A stretch of DNA of 64,000 bases from Rheinheimera mangrovi (GTDB lineage Bacteria; Pseudomonadota; Gammaproteobacteria; Enterobacterales; Alteromonadaceae), in the NCBI RefSeq assembly GCF_003990335.1, contig NZ_CP034683.1, forward strand, positions 572,501 to 636,500, given 5' to 3'. The position numbers and the translations under genes were made by a program. The notes beneath the pieces were generated by a model that worked only from the letters and a program-made list of their open reading frames with translations, had not been told where the DNA came from and did no database searches. Below, piece by piece: positions 8,918 through 18,127 of this stretch. Each line of letters begins with the position of its first letter. Within the stretch, counting starts at the first letter, position 1.

Positions 8918-11911
8918 GTGTGGTTACGACCTGAACTCTGGGTGTTATTGCTTTTGTGCTGGTGCAAAAGCCCTGCTTTATGGGCTGCTGAAGCTTCACA
9001 GAAGCAGTTGTACTCCCTGCCATCTCAGCCTTTATCTGCTGCCTTGCTACAATTTGCCCGCAAGGCAAATCAGCCGTTATTGTACGATCCAGCTTTACTT
9101 GAAGGGCGACAAGCACCGGCTCTTTATGGTGAATTTGAACCCACTGAAGCACTGCATCAGTTGTTAGCGCAGCAGCCTTTAGAAGCTATTCCCCGCGAAA
9201 AAGGCTGGTTGATTAGAGCTAAAGCAGTAGTAGAAAAACCAGCAGTGATTGTCGCTATTCCTGCAACTCAAAGTCAAAAACCGCCTGCAGCTATGGAAGT
9301 GATAGCTATACGTTCCACTGTAGTTGCAGAGCAAAATGCTGTGACCAAAGCAGTGTTGCCTCAGGCTAAAAGGCTAAAACGCGAAGCCATGATTGCACAG
9401 GATTCCTTGGTGGCCGACGATATTACCGACTTTCCTGCGCTGAACTTAGCCAACTCCTTGCTGCGCTTGCCTGGCATTACTATTAACAGAGAGTGGGGCG
9501 AAGGCCGGCAGATTTCATTGCGGGGTTTAGGCCCGGATTTTACCCGGGTGCAAGTGAACGGTATGGAAGCCTTAGGCACCTCGTCTTCGCCTATGGATGC
9601 GCGTGGCGCTGTGTCCAGAACCCGGGCTTTTGACTTTAATATTTTTGCCTCTGAGCTGTTTAATCAAATTGATGTCAAAAAGTCCTTTTCAGCTGATCAG
9701 GAAGAGGGTGGTATAGCGGGCACTGTGAATTTACATACCGCCAAACCTTTTGATTACGACGGGCCAAAAAGCAGTATTTCGGCTCAGTTGGGCAGCAACA
9801 GCAACACCAATAGCTCAGATCCACGCTTCTCCGCAGTGTTCTCTGAGCTTTGGTCAGATCTTGGTGCTTTGATATCCATCACTCACAGCATCCGGTCTAC
9901 CAATGAATATGGCAGCAATACCACACGCTGGCGGCGGGAAACCGGCAAAAAAGCGGCCGATAGTAGCAATACTGAACTGCAAAATCTGTTGGATTCTGGT
10001 GAGTTATGGTTTCCACGTGGTCAGCGATTTTCAGTCTGGGAAAACGAACAAAACCGCTTAGGTATCACAACAGCACTGCAATACAAACCCAATCAGGATT
10101 TCAGTCTGGTGCTGGATTGGATGCACGGTAAGTTGGAAAACCAGCTGGCAGAACATCATATGGCGGTAAAAGACAATAACCTGGTGAACTCGCTGATCTG
10201 GCGTGAAAGTGCAAAAGGCGACAAAGAAGTAGTCTATGCCAGCTACAAAAATGCCAGCTGGCGTAATGAAAGCCGGGAGGATTATAACGAGTCGGTGTTT
10301 GATCAAATCAGTCTGGCCACAGACTGGACAGCCACAGCTGATCTGCAGATCCGCGCTATGCTGGGCCATAGTTCATCCGACTACAGCCAGCCGCTGTTGC
10401 AGAAACTCAATATTGAAGCGAAGAAAAAAGCCTCCATCAGCACAGACTTCAGCCAGGACGCTTTTTATGGCCGCAGTTCTTCGGCTGATTTTGATGTTAC
10501 ATCTATCGAAGGTTATACAGTCAAAGACCTGTTTTTCCAGTCGAACTTTATCTATTCCAGTTTTGACAATGCCAAGCTGGATGTGGATTACCAGCTCAGC
10601 GGAAACAATGTGCTTAAATTTGGTATTCACTATAAAAAGTTCAGTAACTCGGGCTTTGAGCAAGAAGCCAGTGGTTTTCCCTATAACAACGCGACACCAA
10701 AGAATCAGGGGATGGTTAGCCTGACCCCAGATCAGGTGCAAATTTATAACGGCCATCCGGACCAAAGCTGGCTGGAAGGCAATATAGCTGCAGTGCAGAA
10801 TTTTTATGGCCTGAGCGATTTTGCCTTAACGGCTGCCAATACGTTGAGTAGCACAGTGTACGATTTAGCGGAGCAAACCAATGCGCTGTATCTGTTGTAT
10901 CACCACGACTCAGAGCTTGCAGGTTCACCATTACGCTCGCGCTTTGGCTTACGTTTTTTCGACACGCAAATGAGCTCGCAAGGGGTGTCCTCTATGCAGC
11001 CTGCTACGATCAATCGCCACTACTCAGGTTATTTGCCGAGTTTGGATCTGGCTTATGAACTCTCAGAAGATCTGATCTGGCGCGCCAGCCTAAATAAAAA
11101 TATCACCCGCCCATCCTTAGACGCCATGGCCTTTTCTGTTTATGTCAGTAAAACCTCCCTGGGTGAAACCGATATAGGCCAAATCTCCACAGGCAACCCA
11201 GAGTTGCAACCCTATGATTCTGAGAACTTTGATATGGCGCTGGAGTGGTATTTTGAAAACGCAGGTCTGGCTTCAGTGGCTGTGTTTCACAAAGACATTA
11301 ACAACTTTATTCAGACCAAAACAGAGCTGCGGCGTTATAGCGAGCTGGGGTTGCCTGCCGACTTATTACCTGACGGCAAAACGGTCAACGATATCTTTAA
11401 TGTCTCGTCTCCACAAAACTCAGGCTCGTCCGGCATTCAGGGGTTTGAGCTGGCGCTGCAACGTGATTTAGATTTCCTGCCAGCGCCTTTTCAGCATTCA
11501 GGGCTGATAGCCAACTACACCTGGGCCGATGGCGACACCTTGTATCCGAATGTTGAAAACTCAGGCCAGAGCCAGCGCAAAGCTTTCCCTGGCCTATCAA
11601 AGCAAAGTTATAACCTGACCTTGTATTACGAAACCAAAGTTTGGGGCGCTCGTGTTGCTGCGGCTTACAGAGGCAAGTACATCACAGGTGTTGAGAGTGG
11701 TTCTATCGACGATGACGAACGTGGTTATCACGAGAGCACTAATCTCGATTTTTCAGCTTATTACCGGCTCAATGCCCATATAAAGCTAAATCTCGAAGCC
11801 CTAAACCTAACCAACCAGCGCGACGAACTGTATAGCGACTCCAGCGACAGAGCTTACAACAGCACTTATAGCGGCCGCACTTATATGCTTGGGGTTACAG
11901 CGGAGTTTTGA
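8918..11911 (+). CDS. TonB-dependent receptor with N-terminal STN signalling domain
   Basis: A 997-aa outer-membrane transducer. It starts at GTG 8918 with a good ribosome site (GGAGGCGGG) and a signal peptide. An STN domain lies at about 30-105 (LYSLPSQPLSAALLQFARKA, then GWLIRA). A linker follows, then the plug (RLPGITINREWGEGRQISLR) and a 22-strand-type barrel ending in the aromatic F of GVTAEF. Plug and barrel are of the TonB-Xanth-Caul type. It signals through the neighbouring FecR and sigma proteins. From the plug onward it is very similar to the receptor at 15362-18064, including long identical runs, so the two are recent paralogues and this one gained or kept the STN module. The ligand is unknown. 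Confidence 0.92.
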   Translation: MWLRPELWVLLLLCWCKSPALWAAEASQKQLYSLPSQPLSAALLQFARKANQPLLYDPALLEGRQAPALYGEFEPTEALHQLLAQQPLEAIPREKGWLIRAKAVVEKPAVIVAIPATQSQKPPAAMEVIAIRSTVVAEQNAVTKAVLPQAKRLKREAMIAQDSLVADDITDFPALNLANSLLRLPGITINREWGEGRQISLRGLGPDFTRVQVNGMEALGTSSSPMDARGAVSRTRAFDFNIFASELFNQIDVKKSFSADQEEGGIAGTVNLHTAKPFDYDGPKSSISAQLGSNSNTNSSDPRFSAVFSELWSDLGALISITHSIRSTNEYGSNTTRWRRETGKKAADSSNTELQNLLDSGELWFPRGQRFSVWENEQNRLGITTALQYKPNQDFSLVLDWMHGKLENQLAEHHMAVKDNNLVNSLIWRESAKGDKEVVYASYKNASWRNESREDYNESVFDQISLATDWTATADLQIRAMLGHSSSDYSQPLLQKLNIEAKKKASISTDFSQDAFYGRSSSADFDVTSIEGYTVKDLFFQSNFIYSSFDNAKLDVDYQLSGNNVLKFGIHYKKFSNSGFEQEASGFPYNNATPKNQGMVSLTPDQVQIYNGHPDQSWLEGNIAAVQNFYGLSDFALTAANTLSSTVYDLAEQTNALYLLYHHDSELAGSPLRSRFGLRFFDTQMSSQGVSSMQPATINRHYSGYLPSLDLAYELSEDLIWRASLNKNITRPSLDAMAFSVYVSKTSLGETDIGQISTGNPELQPYDSENFDMALEWYFENAGLASVAVFHKDINNFIQTKTELRRYSELGLPADLLPDGKTVNDIFNVSSPQNSGSSGIQGFELALQRDLDFLPAPFQHSGLIANYTWADGDTLYPNVENSGQSQRKAFPGLSKQSYNLTLYYETKVWGARVAAAYRGKYITGVESGSIDDDERGYHESTNLDFSAYYRLNAHIKLNLEALNLTNQRDELYSDSSDRAYNSTYSGRTYMLGVTAEF

Positions 11912-11978
11912 TGGGAAGCATTGCATTTTTCTGATGCTAAATACGGCTGCTTAGATTGCACTAGCTGTGAAAATGCGG

Positions 11979-11998
11979 GGGCAGGGTTTTCCCTGCCC
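11979..11998. terminator. Hairpin after the STN receptor gene
   Basis: GGGCAGGG-TTTT-CCCTGCCC is a perfect 8-bp stem between the receptor stop and the converging DUF3297 gene. A T-tract is missing, so efficiency is uncertain. Confidence 0.5.
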
Positions 11999-12038
11999 GT
12001 CTCGCGTTCAAACGACAGTCTGAGCGAGCTGTATGCTT

Positions 12039-12302
12039 TTAACGATAAAAAGCTTCTACTTTACCTTTAACTGTCATCAGTAAAGGTTGGCCACGGCGGT
12101 CCAGCGCTTTGGCTGCTGCCACTTTCACCCAACCTTCGCTGATGCAATATTCTTCCACATCAAAACGTTCTTTGCCGTTCAGGCGAATACCCACTTCATG
12201 TTCAAAAATGGCCGCTACAAAGTGCGGGCTGCGTGGGTTAGTGCAAAGGCGATCCGGTAAATCCGGGCGTGCTGCTGTGTCTTGAGTGGTCGTGTCTGTC
12301 AT
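12039..12302 (-). CDS. DUF3297 family protein
   Basis: An 87-aa cytoplasmic protein matching the DUF3297 family over its whole length: PDLPDRLCTNPRSPHF near residue 14, a central HEVGIRLNGKERFDVEEY and the C-terminal MTVKGKVEAFYR. Members are small conserved proteins of proteobacteria with no settled function. It stands alone on the - strand between the receptor gene and the MFS gene. Confidence 0.85.
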   Translation of the reverse strand: MTDTTTQDTAARPDLPDRLCTNPRSPHFVAAIFEHEVGIRLNGKERFDVEEYCISEGWVKVAAAKALDRRGQPLLMTVKGKVEAFYR

Positions 12303-12455
12303 GGCTATGGCCTGTAATAAATAAAACGTGCACCATTGTAGGCAAAGCCAGCATTTGGCTCAAGAGCGATGCTCAAACAAAGATTAGTTACCGTGTTTGA
12401 GCAAGAGCCGCCTGACTATACTCCCTGAATTAGCCAACAGGTAAAGAGCAGAAGT

Positions 12456-13619
12456 TTAGATCTTCACCCTGAGCGACAACAGGGTGGCTACAGCAATCAG
12501 CACGGCTATCGCATAAAGCGCTACAGGTAAGCTGAAAAAATGCGCCATCTGTCCTACACTGGCAGGCCCTGCCAATACACCTATGTAACCCAGAGTAGAG
12601 ACAGCTGGCACTGCAATAGCTTGTGGCATGCTGGTCTGTTTGCCCGTAGCTGAAAACATAATGGGCACAATATTGGAGCAGCCAGCTCCCACTAAAGCAT
12701 AACCAACCAGTGCCCAATGCAGAACCGGCGCGGTAATCGCAAAAAACATACCTGCGCAGGCCAGCAGACCACCCAGGGTTAACACCAGCCGGGCACCCAG
12801 CCGTTCTGTCAGTTTATCGCCTGTCAAACGCCCTAGGGTCATAGTGATGGAAAAACAAAACAATCCCAATACTGCGTTTGCGTGAGCAGCGCCCTGATAT
12901 TCAGTTAAATAAACACCACTCCAGTCTAACACTGTGCCTTCTGCCAGGAAAAACGAAAAACAGATCACACCAATTAACAAGACAGCGCCCTTTGGCAGTG
13001 CAAACGAAGGGCCTTCTTTTGGATTGGCAAAAGGTAATAACCCCTTGTGGATTAACATCAGTGAGGCCATCATCGCCAGACCAATCAGCACACAGGCATG
13101 AAAAGCACTGACTCCTGCACTTAACAAAGCGACCATGATACCAGCACCAGCAATACCACCTAAGCTGTAAAAACCATGAAAACCAGACATTAGGGTTTTG
13201 TTTGCTCTTTTTTCTACCAGTATGGCCTGAATATTCATCACACAATCTGTGGCGCCAATACCAAAGCCAAAACCAAGTAACAACAGCACTAATTGAACTG
13301 TACTGCTGGCAAGCGGCAGCAGCATTAACAGCAGCGAAAAAACGCAAAGTGTGACAAGCAGCACCAGTTTGCAACCGACACGGGTAGCCACTGCGCCAGC
13401 CACAGGCATAGACAAAATAGCGCCCATACCTAAACACAATAGTAATAATCCCAAAGTGCCGTCGTCTATGCCGGTGTTGGCTTTAATTATTGGGATAATG
13501 CCAGCCCAGGCTGCAGTGGCAAGGCCAGAGCAAAAAAACATAACACGGGTTGAAAGCGCTTCTCTGTCTTTTTTGGGCAGACAAGCAACGCTATTATCTA
13601 AGGAACTCGCATCAGACAT
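12456..13619 (-). CDS. MFS transporter, YbjJ/FucP-like
   Basis: A 387-aa inner-membrane carrier with about 12 transmembrane helices. It shows MFS features (AGAVATRVGCKLVLLVT as the loop 2-3 signature and GRLTGDKLTERLGARLVL at the equivalent place in the second half). The nearest recognised group is the YbjJ-like branch of the fucose/sugar permease family. The gene is divergent from a DeoR-type regulator over 150 bases. This suggests a sugar or sugar-derived compound as substrate and control by that regulator. The substrate is not known. Confidence 0.82.
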   Translation of the reverse strand: MSDASSLDNSVACLPKKDREALSTRVMFFCSGLATAAWAGIIPIIKANTGIDDGTLGLLLLCLGMGAILSMPVAGAVATRVGCKLVLLVTLCVFSLLLMLLPLASSTVQLVLLLLGFGFGIGATDCVMNIQAILVEKRANKTLMSGFHGFYSLGGIAGAGIMVALLSAGVSAFHACVLIGLAMMASLMLIHKGLLPFANPKEGPSFALPKGAVLLIGVICFSFFLAEGTVLDWSGVYLTEYQGAAHANAVLGLFCFSITMTLGRLTGDKLTERLGARLVLTLGGLLACAGMFFAITAPVLHWALVGYALVGAGCSNIVPIMFSATGKQTSMPQAIAVPAVSTLGYIGVLAGPASVGQMAHFFSLPVALYAIAVLIAVATLLSLRVKI

Positions 13620-13769
13620 CAGGAAACCTCGTTAGTGGTAAGTCGGCGCAATCGAGCAAATATCTTCAGGATAAATACCACTCTGTGACGAAAGCTCTGT
13701 CCTTTAGATTGCTGAAACCAGCACTTAAAGGTAGTATTTAGCATATTGTTTGCTCATTTGTGATTTATT

Positions 13770-14552
13770 ATGCTCGATTATGCTTCTTTTCCGGATCAGA
13801 GGCAAGCGTTGATCAAAGACCTGTTACGTCAGCATGGTCGTGTGCTCTGTGTTCAACTGGCAGCAAAACTGGATGTGTCTGAACATACGATACGTCGTGA
13901 TTTGCAGGAACTGGCCAATCAGGGCTTATGTAAAAAAGTCTATGGCGGCGCTGTTAGTATGCTAACAGCCGTGGGTGATTTGTCCGAGCGTATTCAGAAC
14001 AGCGGAGCCGATAAAACCCGATTGGGTCATGCTGCTGCTCAATTGCTGCGCGATGGTAGTTGTGTCTTTATTGATTCAGGCAGCACCAATATGGCCATTG
14101 CCAAAGCAGTCAGTATGGAACAACGCCTGACTTTTGTGACACATGTGCCCGCGATTGCTGTCGAGTTAATCAATCGACCTTTGTGTGACGTTATTTTGCT
14201 TGGTGGAAAGCTGAACAGACGTTTGGGGGCTTCAGTAGGGCCTGGTACCATCAGACAACTAGAAACCATGTATTTTGATCAATGTCTGCTGGGCGTTTGT
14301 GCTTTGGATGCCCTCGAGGGCGTCACTGCTCTTGATGTTGAGGATGCAGAATTTAAACGAGCGATAGTGCGGCAAAGTAGTGAAGTGCTGATTGCCCTGA
14401 CCTCTGATAAAGTCGGAGCTGTTGCAAGGCATAAAGTGATGCCGTGTGAAGGTATTTCCACTTTATTACTTGATGGTGAAGCTGACGACAAACTGCAGGC
14501 TTTTCAGGAGCTTCACTGGCGATTGATCCGGCTGAGCACAGCAACAGCCTGA
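13770..14552 (+). CDS. DeoR-family transcriptional regulator
   Basis: A 260-aa repressor of the DeoR/GlpR type. The winged helix-turn-helix is at about 8-62 (QLAAKLDVSEHTIRRDLQEL, then GLCKKVYGGAV). The sugar-phosphate binding DeoRC domain at about 80-235 carries FIDSGSTNMAIAKAV and the D-x-E pair (ALDVEDAEFKRAIVRQS). The family senses phosphorylated sugars. It lies head-to-head with the MFS gene and probably controls it. There is no sugar kinase or metabolic gene in the pair. Confidence 0.88.
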   Translation: MLDYASFPDQRQALIKDLLRQHGRVLCVQLAAKLDVSEHTIRRDLQELANQGLCKKVYGGAVSMLTAVGDLSERIQNSGADKTRLGHAAAQLLRDGSCVFIDSGSTNMAIAKAVSMEQRLTFVTHVPAIAVELINRPLCDVILLGGKLNRRLGASVGPGTIRQLETMYFDQCLLGVCALDALEGVTALDVEDAEFKRAIVRQSSEVLIALTSDKVGAVARHKVMPCEGISTLLLDGEADDKLQAFQELHWRLIRLSTATA

Positions 14553-14680
14553 AATGCAGTTTTCGCATCCAGTAAAGTAGTTGTTGTTTCGGCATTGTAG
14601 CGGACTGTCAGGTCTGGTTTTGACCAAAACACTTATAAAACATAAGATGCTGTTACTTCATTTACATCATCGGACTCACC

Positions 14681-15151
14681 ATGAAAATTGCGTTAATTAT
14701 CTTAGTTATTGCCTGTATAGCTTATTACTTCTACAACAACGCCAATAACCAAAAAGCCGCAGCGCTGAATCTGGAAAAAGGCAGTGCATTTTTAGCTGAA
14801 AACGCCAAAAAAGACGGCGTAAAAACTACAGCTTCAGGCCTGCAGTATGAGGTGTTACAAAGTGGCAGCGGCGAAATCCACCCAACAGCCAGCAGCAAAG
14901 TGCGGGTGCATTATCATGGCACGCTTACCGATGGCACAGTATTCGACTCTTCAGTCGAACGCGGCGAAACTATTTCTTTCCCGTTAAACCGCGTTATCCC
15001 CGGCTGGACCGAAGGCGTACAGTTAATGAAAGTAGGTGATAAATTCCGCTTTTATATCCCTTCCAATCTGGGTTACGGCAACCGCAGCGCAGGCAAAATC
15101 CCGGCCGGTTCAACCCTGATTTTTGATGTGGAGTTGTTTGAGATCCAATAA
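14681..15151 (+). CDS. FKBP-type peptidyl-prolyl cis-trans isomerase, membrane-anchored
   Basis: A 156-aa folding catalyst. An uncleaved-looking N-terminal hydrophobic segment (IALIILVIACIAYYFY) anchors it in the inner membrane. A FKBP domain covers about 50-156 with the expected VRVHYHGTLTDGTVFDSS, VIPGWTEGVQLM and IPSNLGYG elements lining the active site. This matches short FklB/FkpA-like enzymes lacking the dimerisation domain. A hairpin terminator follows within 20 bases, so it is a single-gene unit. Confidence 0.93.
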   Translation: MKIALIILVIACIAYYFYNNANNQKAAALNLEKGSAFLAENAKKDGVKTTASGLQYEVLQSGSGEIHPTASSKVRVHYHGTLTDGTVFDSSVERGETISFPLNRVIPGWTEGVQLMKVGDKFRFYIPSNLGYGNRSAGKIPAGSTLIFDVELFEIQ

Positions 15152-15159
15152 GGCTTTGG

Positions 15160-15178
15160 AGCGGGCAACAAGCCCGCT
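15160..15178 (+). terminator. Terminator after the FKBP gene
   Basis: AGCGGGC-AACAA-GCCCGCT, a 7-bp stem followed by TTTCT, 8 bases after the FKBP stop. Confidence 0.65.
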
Positions 15179-15361
15179 TTCTAATGACCAATTTGATGAT
15201 TCAGTTTCAGTGACAGCTATCCTCAAACCCACCGTAAAAAAACTTTCATAAATTTTTTTGTCCATAAATCACTCTTTGTTGCTCTTTAGGAGGACTGCTG
15301 CGCTTTCAGGCCTGGCAGAACTACTCAATCAGCTCAACTAAACAGGAATAATGGATTAATT

Positions 15362-18064
15362 ATGAAGACGAATCGTCGCAAGAGTCATCTGGCTTTGGCC
15401 GTGCTGGCCGCAATTCCGGCTTTTTACAGCCCTGTATTGCTGGCTCAATCAGCTACAGAAGCTAAAGCATCAGAAACTGAAGTGATTGAAGTCAAAGGCT
15501 TTCGTAGCTCTATTATCAAAGCCAAAGATCTGAAGCGTGAAGCCATGATCGCTCAGGATTCGATAGTGGCGGAAGATATTGCCGATTTCCCGGATCTGAA
15601 CCTGGCCGACTCACTGCAACGTGTGCCTGGTGTCACTATTACCCGTGAAGGTGGCGAAGGCCGGCAGATTTCTTTGCGTGGTTTAGGCCCTGATTTTACC
15701 CGTGTGCAGGTCAACGGCATGGAAGCTTTAGGTACTTCGTCTTCGCCTATGGATGCACGGGGTGGTGTGTCCCGGACCAGAGCTTTTGACTTTAATATTT
15801 TTGCCTCTGAACTCTTTAACCAGATTGATGTGAAAAAATCCTTTTCTGCCGATCAGGAAGAAGGTGGCATAGCTGGTACTGTCAATTTACGTACTGCCAA
15901 ACCCTTTGATTACGATGGTGCTCAGGCTGCTGTCTCCGCTCAGGTAGGCACCAACAGCAATACCGACAGCACAGATCCTCGTATCGCGGCTTTATTGTCG
16001 AATACCTGGTCAGATTTTGGTGCGCTGGTGTCTGTGGCATACAGCGACAGAGCGACCAACGAATACGGCACCAACACCACACGCTGGCGTCGTGAAGGTG
16101 GCAAAAAAGCGGCTGATGCCACCAATACTGAATTGCAGGCTGAACTGGATTCAGGTGAATTATGGTTCCCTCGTGGTCACCGTTATTCGGTCTGGGAAAA
16201 TGATCAAAACCGTTTAGGTATTACCGCAGCTTTGCAATATAAACCCAATTCAGACTTCAGCCTGGTGCTGGATTTGATGCACGGCAAACTGGAAAACCAA
16301 CTGTCTGAACATCATATGGCGGTAAAAGATAACTCAACGGTCAACAGCCTGGTGTGGCGCGACAACAACGGCAGCAAAGAAGTAATGTATGCCGATTATA
16401 AAAACGCCACCTGGCGTAACGAAAACCGCCAGGATCGCAACGAGTCGGTATTAAATCAGGCCAGTTTAACCGCAGACTGGACTTTGACTGACGATCTAAA
16501 AATGAGCGCTCTGGTTGGCCACAGCTCTTCCGATTACGAGCAGCCTCGTGTGAATAAACTCAATATTGAAGCGAAAAAAAGCGTCAACATTATTACTGAT
16601 TTCACGCAGGACGCTTTTTACGGTCACAGCTATTCGCCAAGCTTTGATGTGGCCTCGCTGGAAGGTTACACAGTCAAGGATCTGTATTTCCAGTCGAACT
16701 TTATCTACTCCGACTTTGATAATGCCAAGCTGGATTTTGACTATGCGTTAACCGACAGTTCCAGCCTGAAATTTGGTGCCAACTATAAAAAGTTCACTAA
16801 TTCAGGTTTTGAGCGGGTCGCGCAGGATTTCCCAACCAATAAAGCCACTCCGCAGAATCAGGGCGTAAAAACTCTGACGGCAGAACAGGTGCAACTGTTT
16901 AACGGTCACCCGGACAAGAGCTGGTTACAAGGTGATATGGCGGCGTTACAGGCCTTTTATGGCCTGACCGATTTCACCTTAACAGATGCCTACACAGTGG
17001 AAAGTTCGGCTTATGATTTAGCCGAAGAAACTCAGGCTGCTTATCTGGTTTACGATACTGAATACGATGTGGCAGGTATGCCGCTGCGCGCTAATATCGG
17101 CGTGCGTTACTTTAGTACAGAGCTGAGCTCAAAAGGTTTGTCGAAAGGCATTCCAACAGAGATGGTGCGCGATTATTCTGATTATTTGCCAAGCCTGAAT
17201 ATTGCCTACGAGTTTGCTGAAGACGTGATTTGGCGTACTGGCCTGAGCAAAAACATGACTCGTCCTTCGTTAGGCGCTATGGCGTTTTCGGCCAACGTTA
17301 GCCAAACCTCTTTGGGTGAAAATGATATAGGCCAGATTTCAGTGGGTAACCCACATCTGCAACCTTTTGAATCGGATAACTTTGATACAGCGCTAGAGTG
17401 GTATTTTGAAGATGTAGGTTTGTTGTCGGCCGCTGTATTTTACAAAGATATCGATAACTTTATCGTCACTGAAACCCAGCAGATTGTTTACAGCGAATTG
17501 GGTTTACCGGCAGAGTTATTACCAAAAGGCAAAACGGTAAACGACATTTTTAACGTGTCGTCACCACAAAACTCTGATTCGTCCACCATCAAAGGTTTTG
17601 AACTGGCGATGCAACGGGATCTGGATTTCCTGCCAGAGCCGTTTAATAACTTAGGTGTGATTGCCAACTACACTTGGGCAGACGGTAACACCTTGTATCG
17701 TAACGTGGAAAACTCAGGCAAAGATCAAATCAAAGCCTTTCCTGGTTTATCCAAACAAAGCTACAACTTCACGCTGTATTACGAAGCTGAACAATGGGGC
17801 GCCCGTGTTGCTGCCGCTTATCGCAGTGATTACATCACAGGTGTGGAAAGCGGCTCGATTGACGATGACGAACGTGGTTACCATGCCACAACCAACGTTG
17901 ATTTCTCTGCATTTTATCGCTTAAGCGACAGTATAAAGCTGAACCTGGAAGCGATAAACCTGACCAATGTGCGGGATGAGTTGTACAGTGATTCCAGCGA
18001 CAGAGCCTATAACACTACCTTTAGTGGCAGGACTTATATGGCTGGGGTAACAGTACAGTTCTAA
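15362..18064 (+). CDS. TonB-dependent receptor, TonB-Xanth-Caul type, no STN domain
   Basis: A 900-aa outer-membrane active transporter. Signal peptide (about 1-29), a TonB-box-like segment (EVIEVKGFRSSI), plug (RVPGVTITREGGEGRQISLR) and barrel ending VTVQF. It is a close paralogue of the STN receptor at 8918-11911, with nearly identical plugs and C-terminal strands, but has no signalling domain. A terminator-like hairpin sits after its stop and a lipoprotein PHP hydrolase starts 64 bases downstream. The upstream 210-base gap holds AT-rich sequence suitable for a promoter. The natural guess is that the STN paralogue and sigma factor adjust its expression. The ligand is unknown. Confidence 0.9.
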   Translation: MKTNRRKSHLALAVLAAIPAFYSPVLLAQSATEAKASETEVIEVKGFRSSIIKAKDLKREAMIAQDSIVAEDIADFPDLNLADSLQRVPGVTITREGGEGRQISLRGLGPDFTRVQVNGMEALGTSSSPMDARGGVSRTRAFDFNIFASELFNQIDVKKSFSADQEEGGIAGTVNLRTAKPFDYDGAQAAVSAQVGTNSNTDSTDPRIAALLSNTWSDFGALVSVAYSDRATNEYGTNTTRWRREGGKKAADATNTELQAELDSGELWFPRGHRYSVWENDQNRLGITAALQYKPNSDFSLVLDLMHGKLENQLSEHHMAVKDNSTVNSLVWRDNNGSKEVMYADYKNATWRNENRQDRNESVLNQASLTADWTLTDDLKMSALVGHSSSDYEQPRVNKLNIEAKKSVNIITDFTQDAFYGHSYSPSFDVASLEGYTVKDLYFQSNFIYSDFDNAKLDFDYALTDSSSLKFGANYKKFTNSGFERVAQDFPTNKATPQNQGVKTLTAEQVQLFNGHPDKSWLQGDMAALQAFYGLTDFTLTDAYTVESSAYDLAEETQAAYLVYDTEYDVAGMPLRANIGVRYFSTELSSKGLSKGIPTEMVRDYSDYLPSLNIAYEFAEDVIWRTGLSKNMTRPSLGAMAFSANVSQTSLGENDIGQISVGNPHLQPFESDNFDTALEWYFEDVGLLSAAVFYKDIDNFIVTETQQIVYSELGLPAELLPKGKTVNDIFNVSSPQNSDSSTIKGFELAMQRDLDFLPEPFNNLGVIANYTWADGNTLYRNVENSGKDQIKAFPGLSKQSYNFTLYYEAEQWGARVAAAYRSDYITGVESGSIDDDERGYHATTNVDFSAFYRLSDSIKLNLEAINLTNVRDELYSDSSDRAYNTTFSGRTYMAGVTVQF

Positions 18065-18075
18065 TCTGGTTAAAA

Positions 18076-18101
18076 AGCCCTGATTCTGTCGGGTCAGGGC
18101 T
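18076..18101 (+). terminator. Terminator-like hairpin after the second receptor gene
   Basis: AGCCCTGA, a 10-base loop, TCAGGGCT, then GTTTTATAATT. It lies between the receptor stop and the GTG of the PHP gene. It may reduce rather than abolish read-through. Confidence 0.65.
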
Positions 18102-18127
18102 GTTTTATAATTCCTAAGGTGTAGTGA

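Noticed and set aside
10236..10724. 162-codon open frame on the + strand within the STN receptor gene
   Set aside because: It lies wholly inside the receptor coding region in another frame, without a ribosome site or any recognisable protein feature.
12901..13437. 178-codon open frame on the - strand inside the MFS gene
   Set aside because: It is a shifted reading of the MFS gene with a Cys/Trp-rich composition typical of out-of-frame translation.
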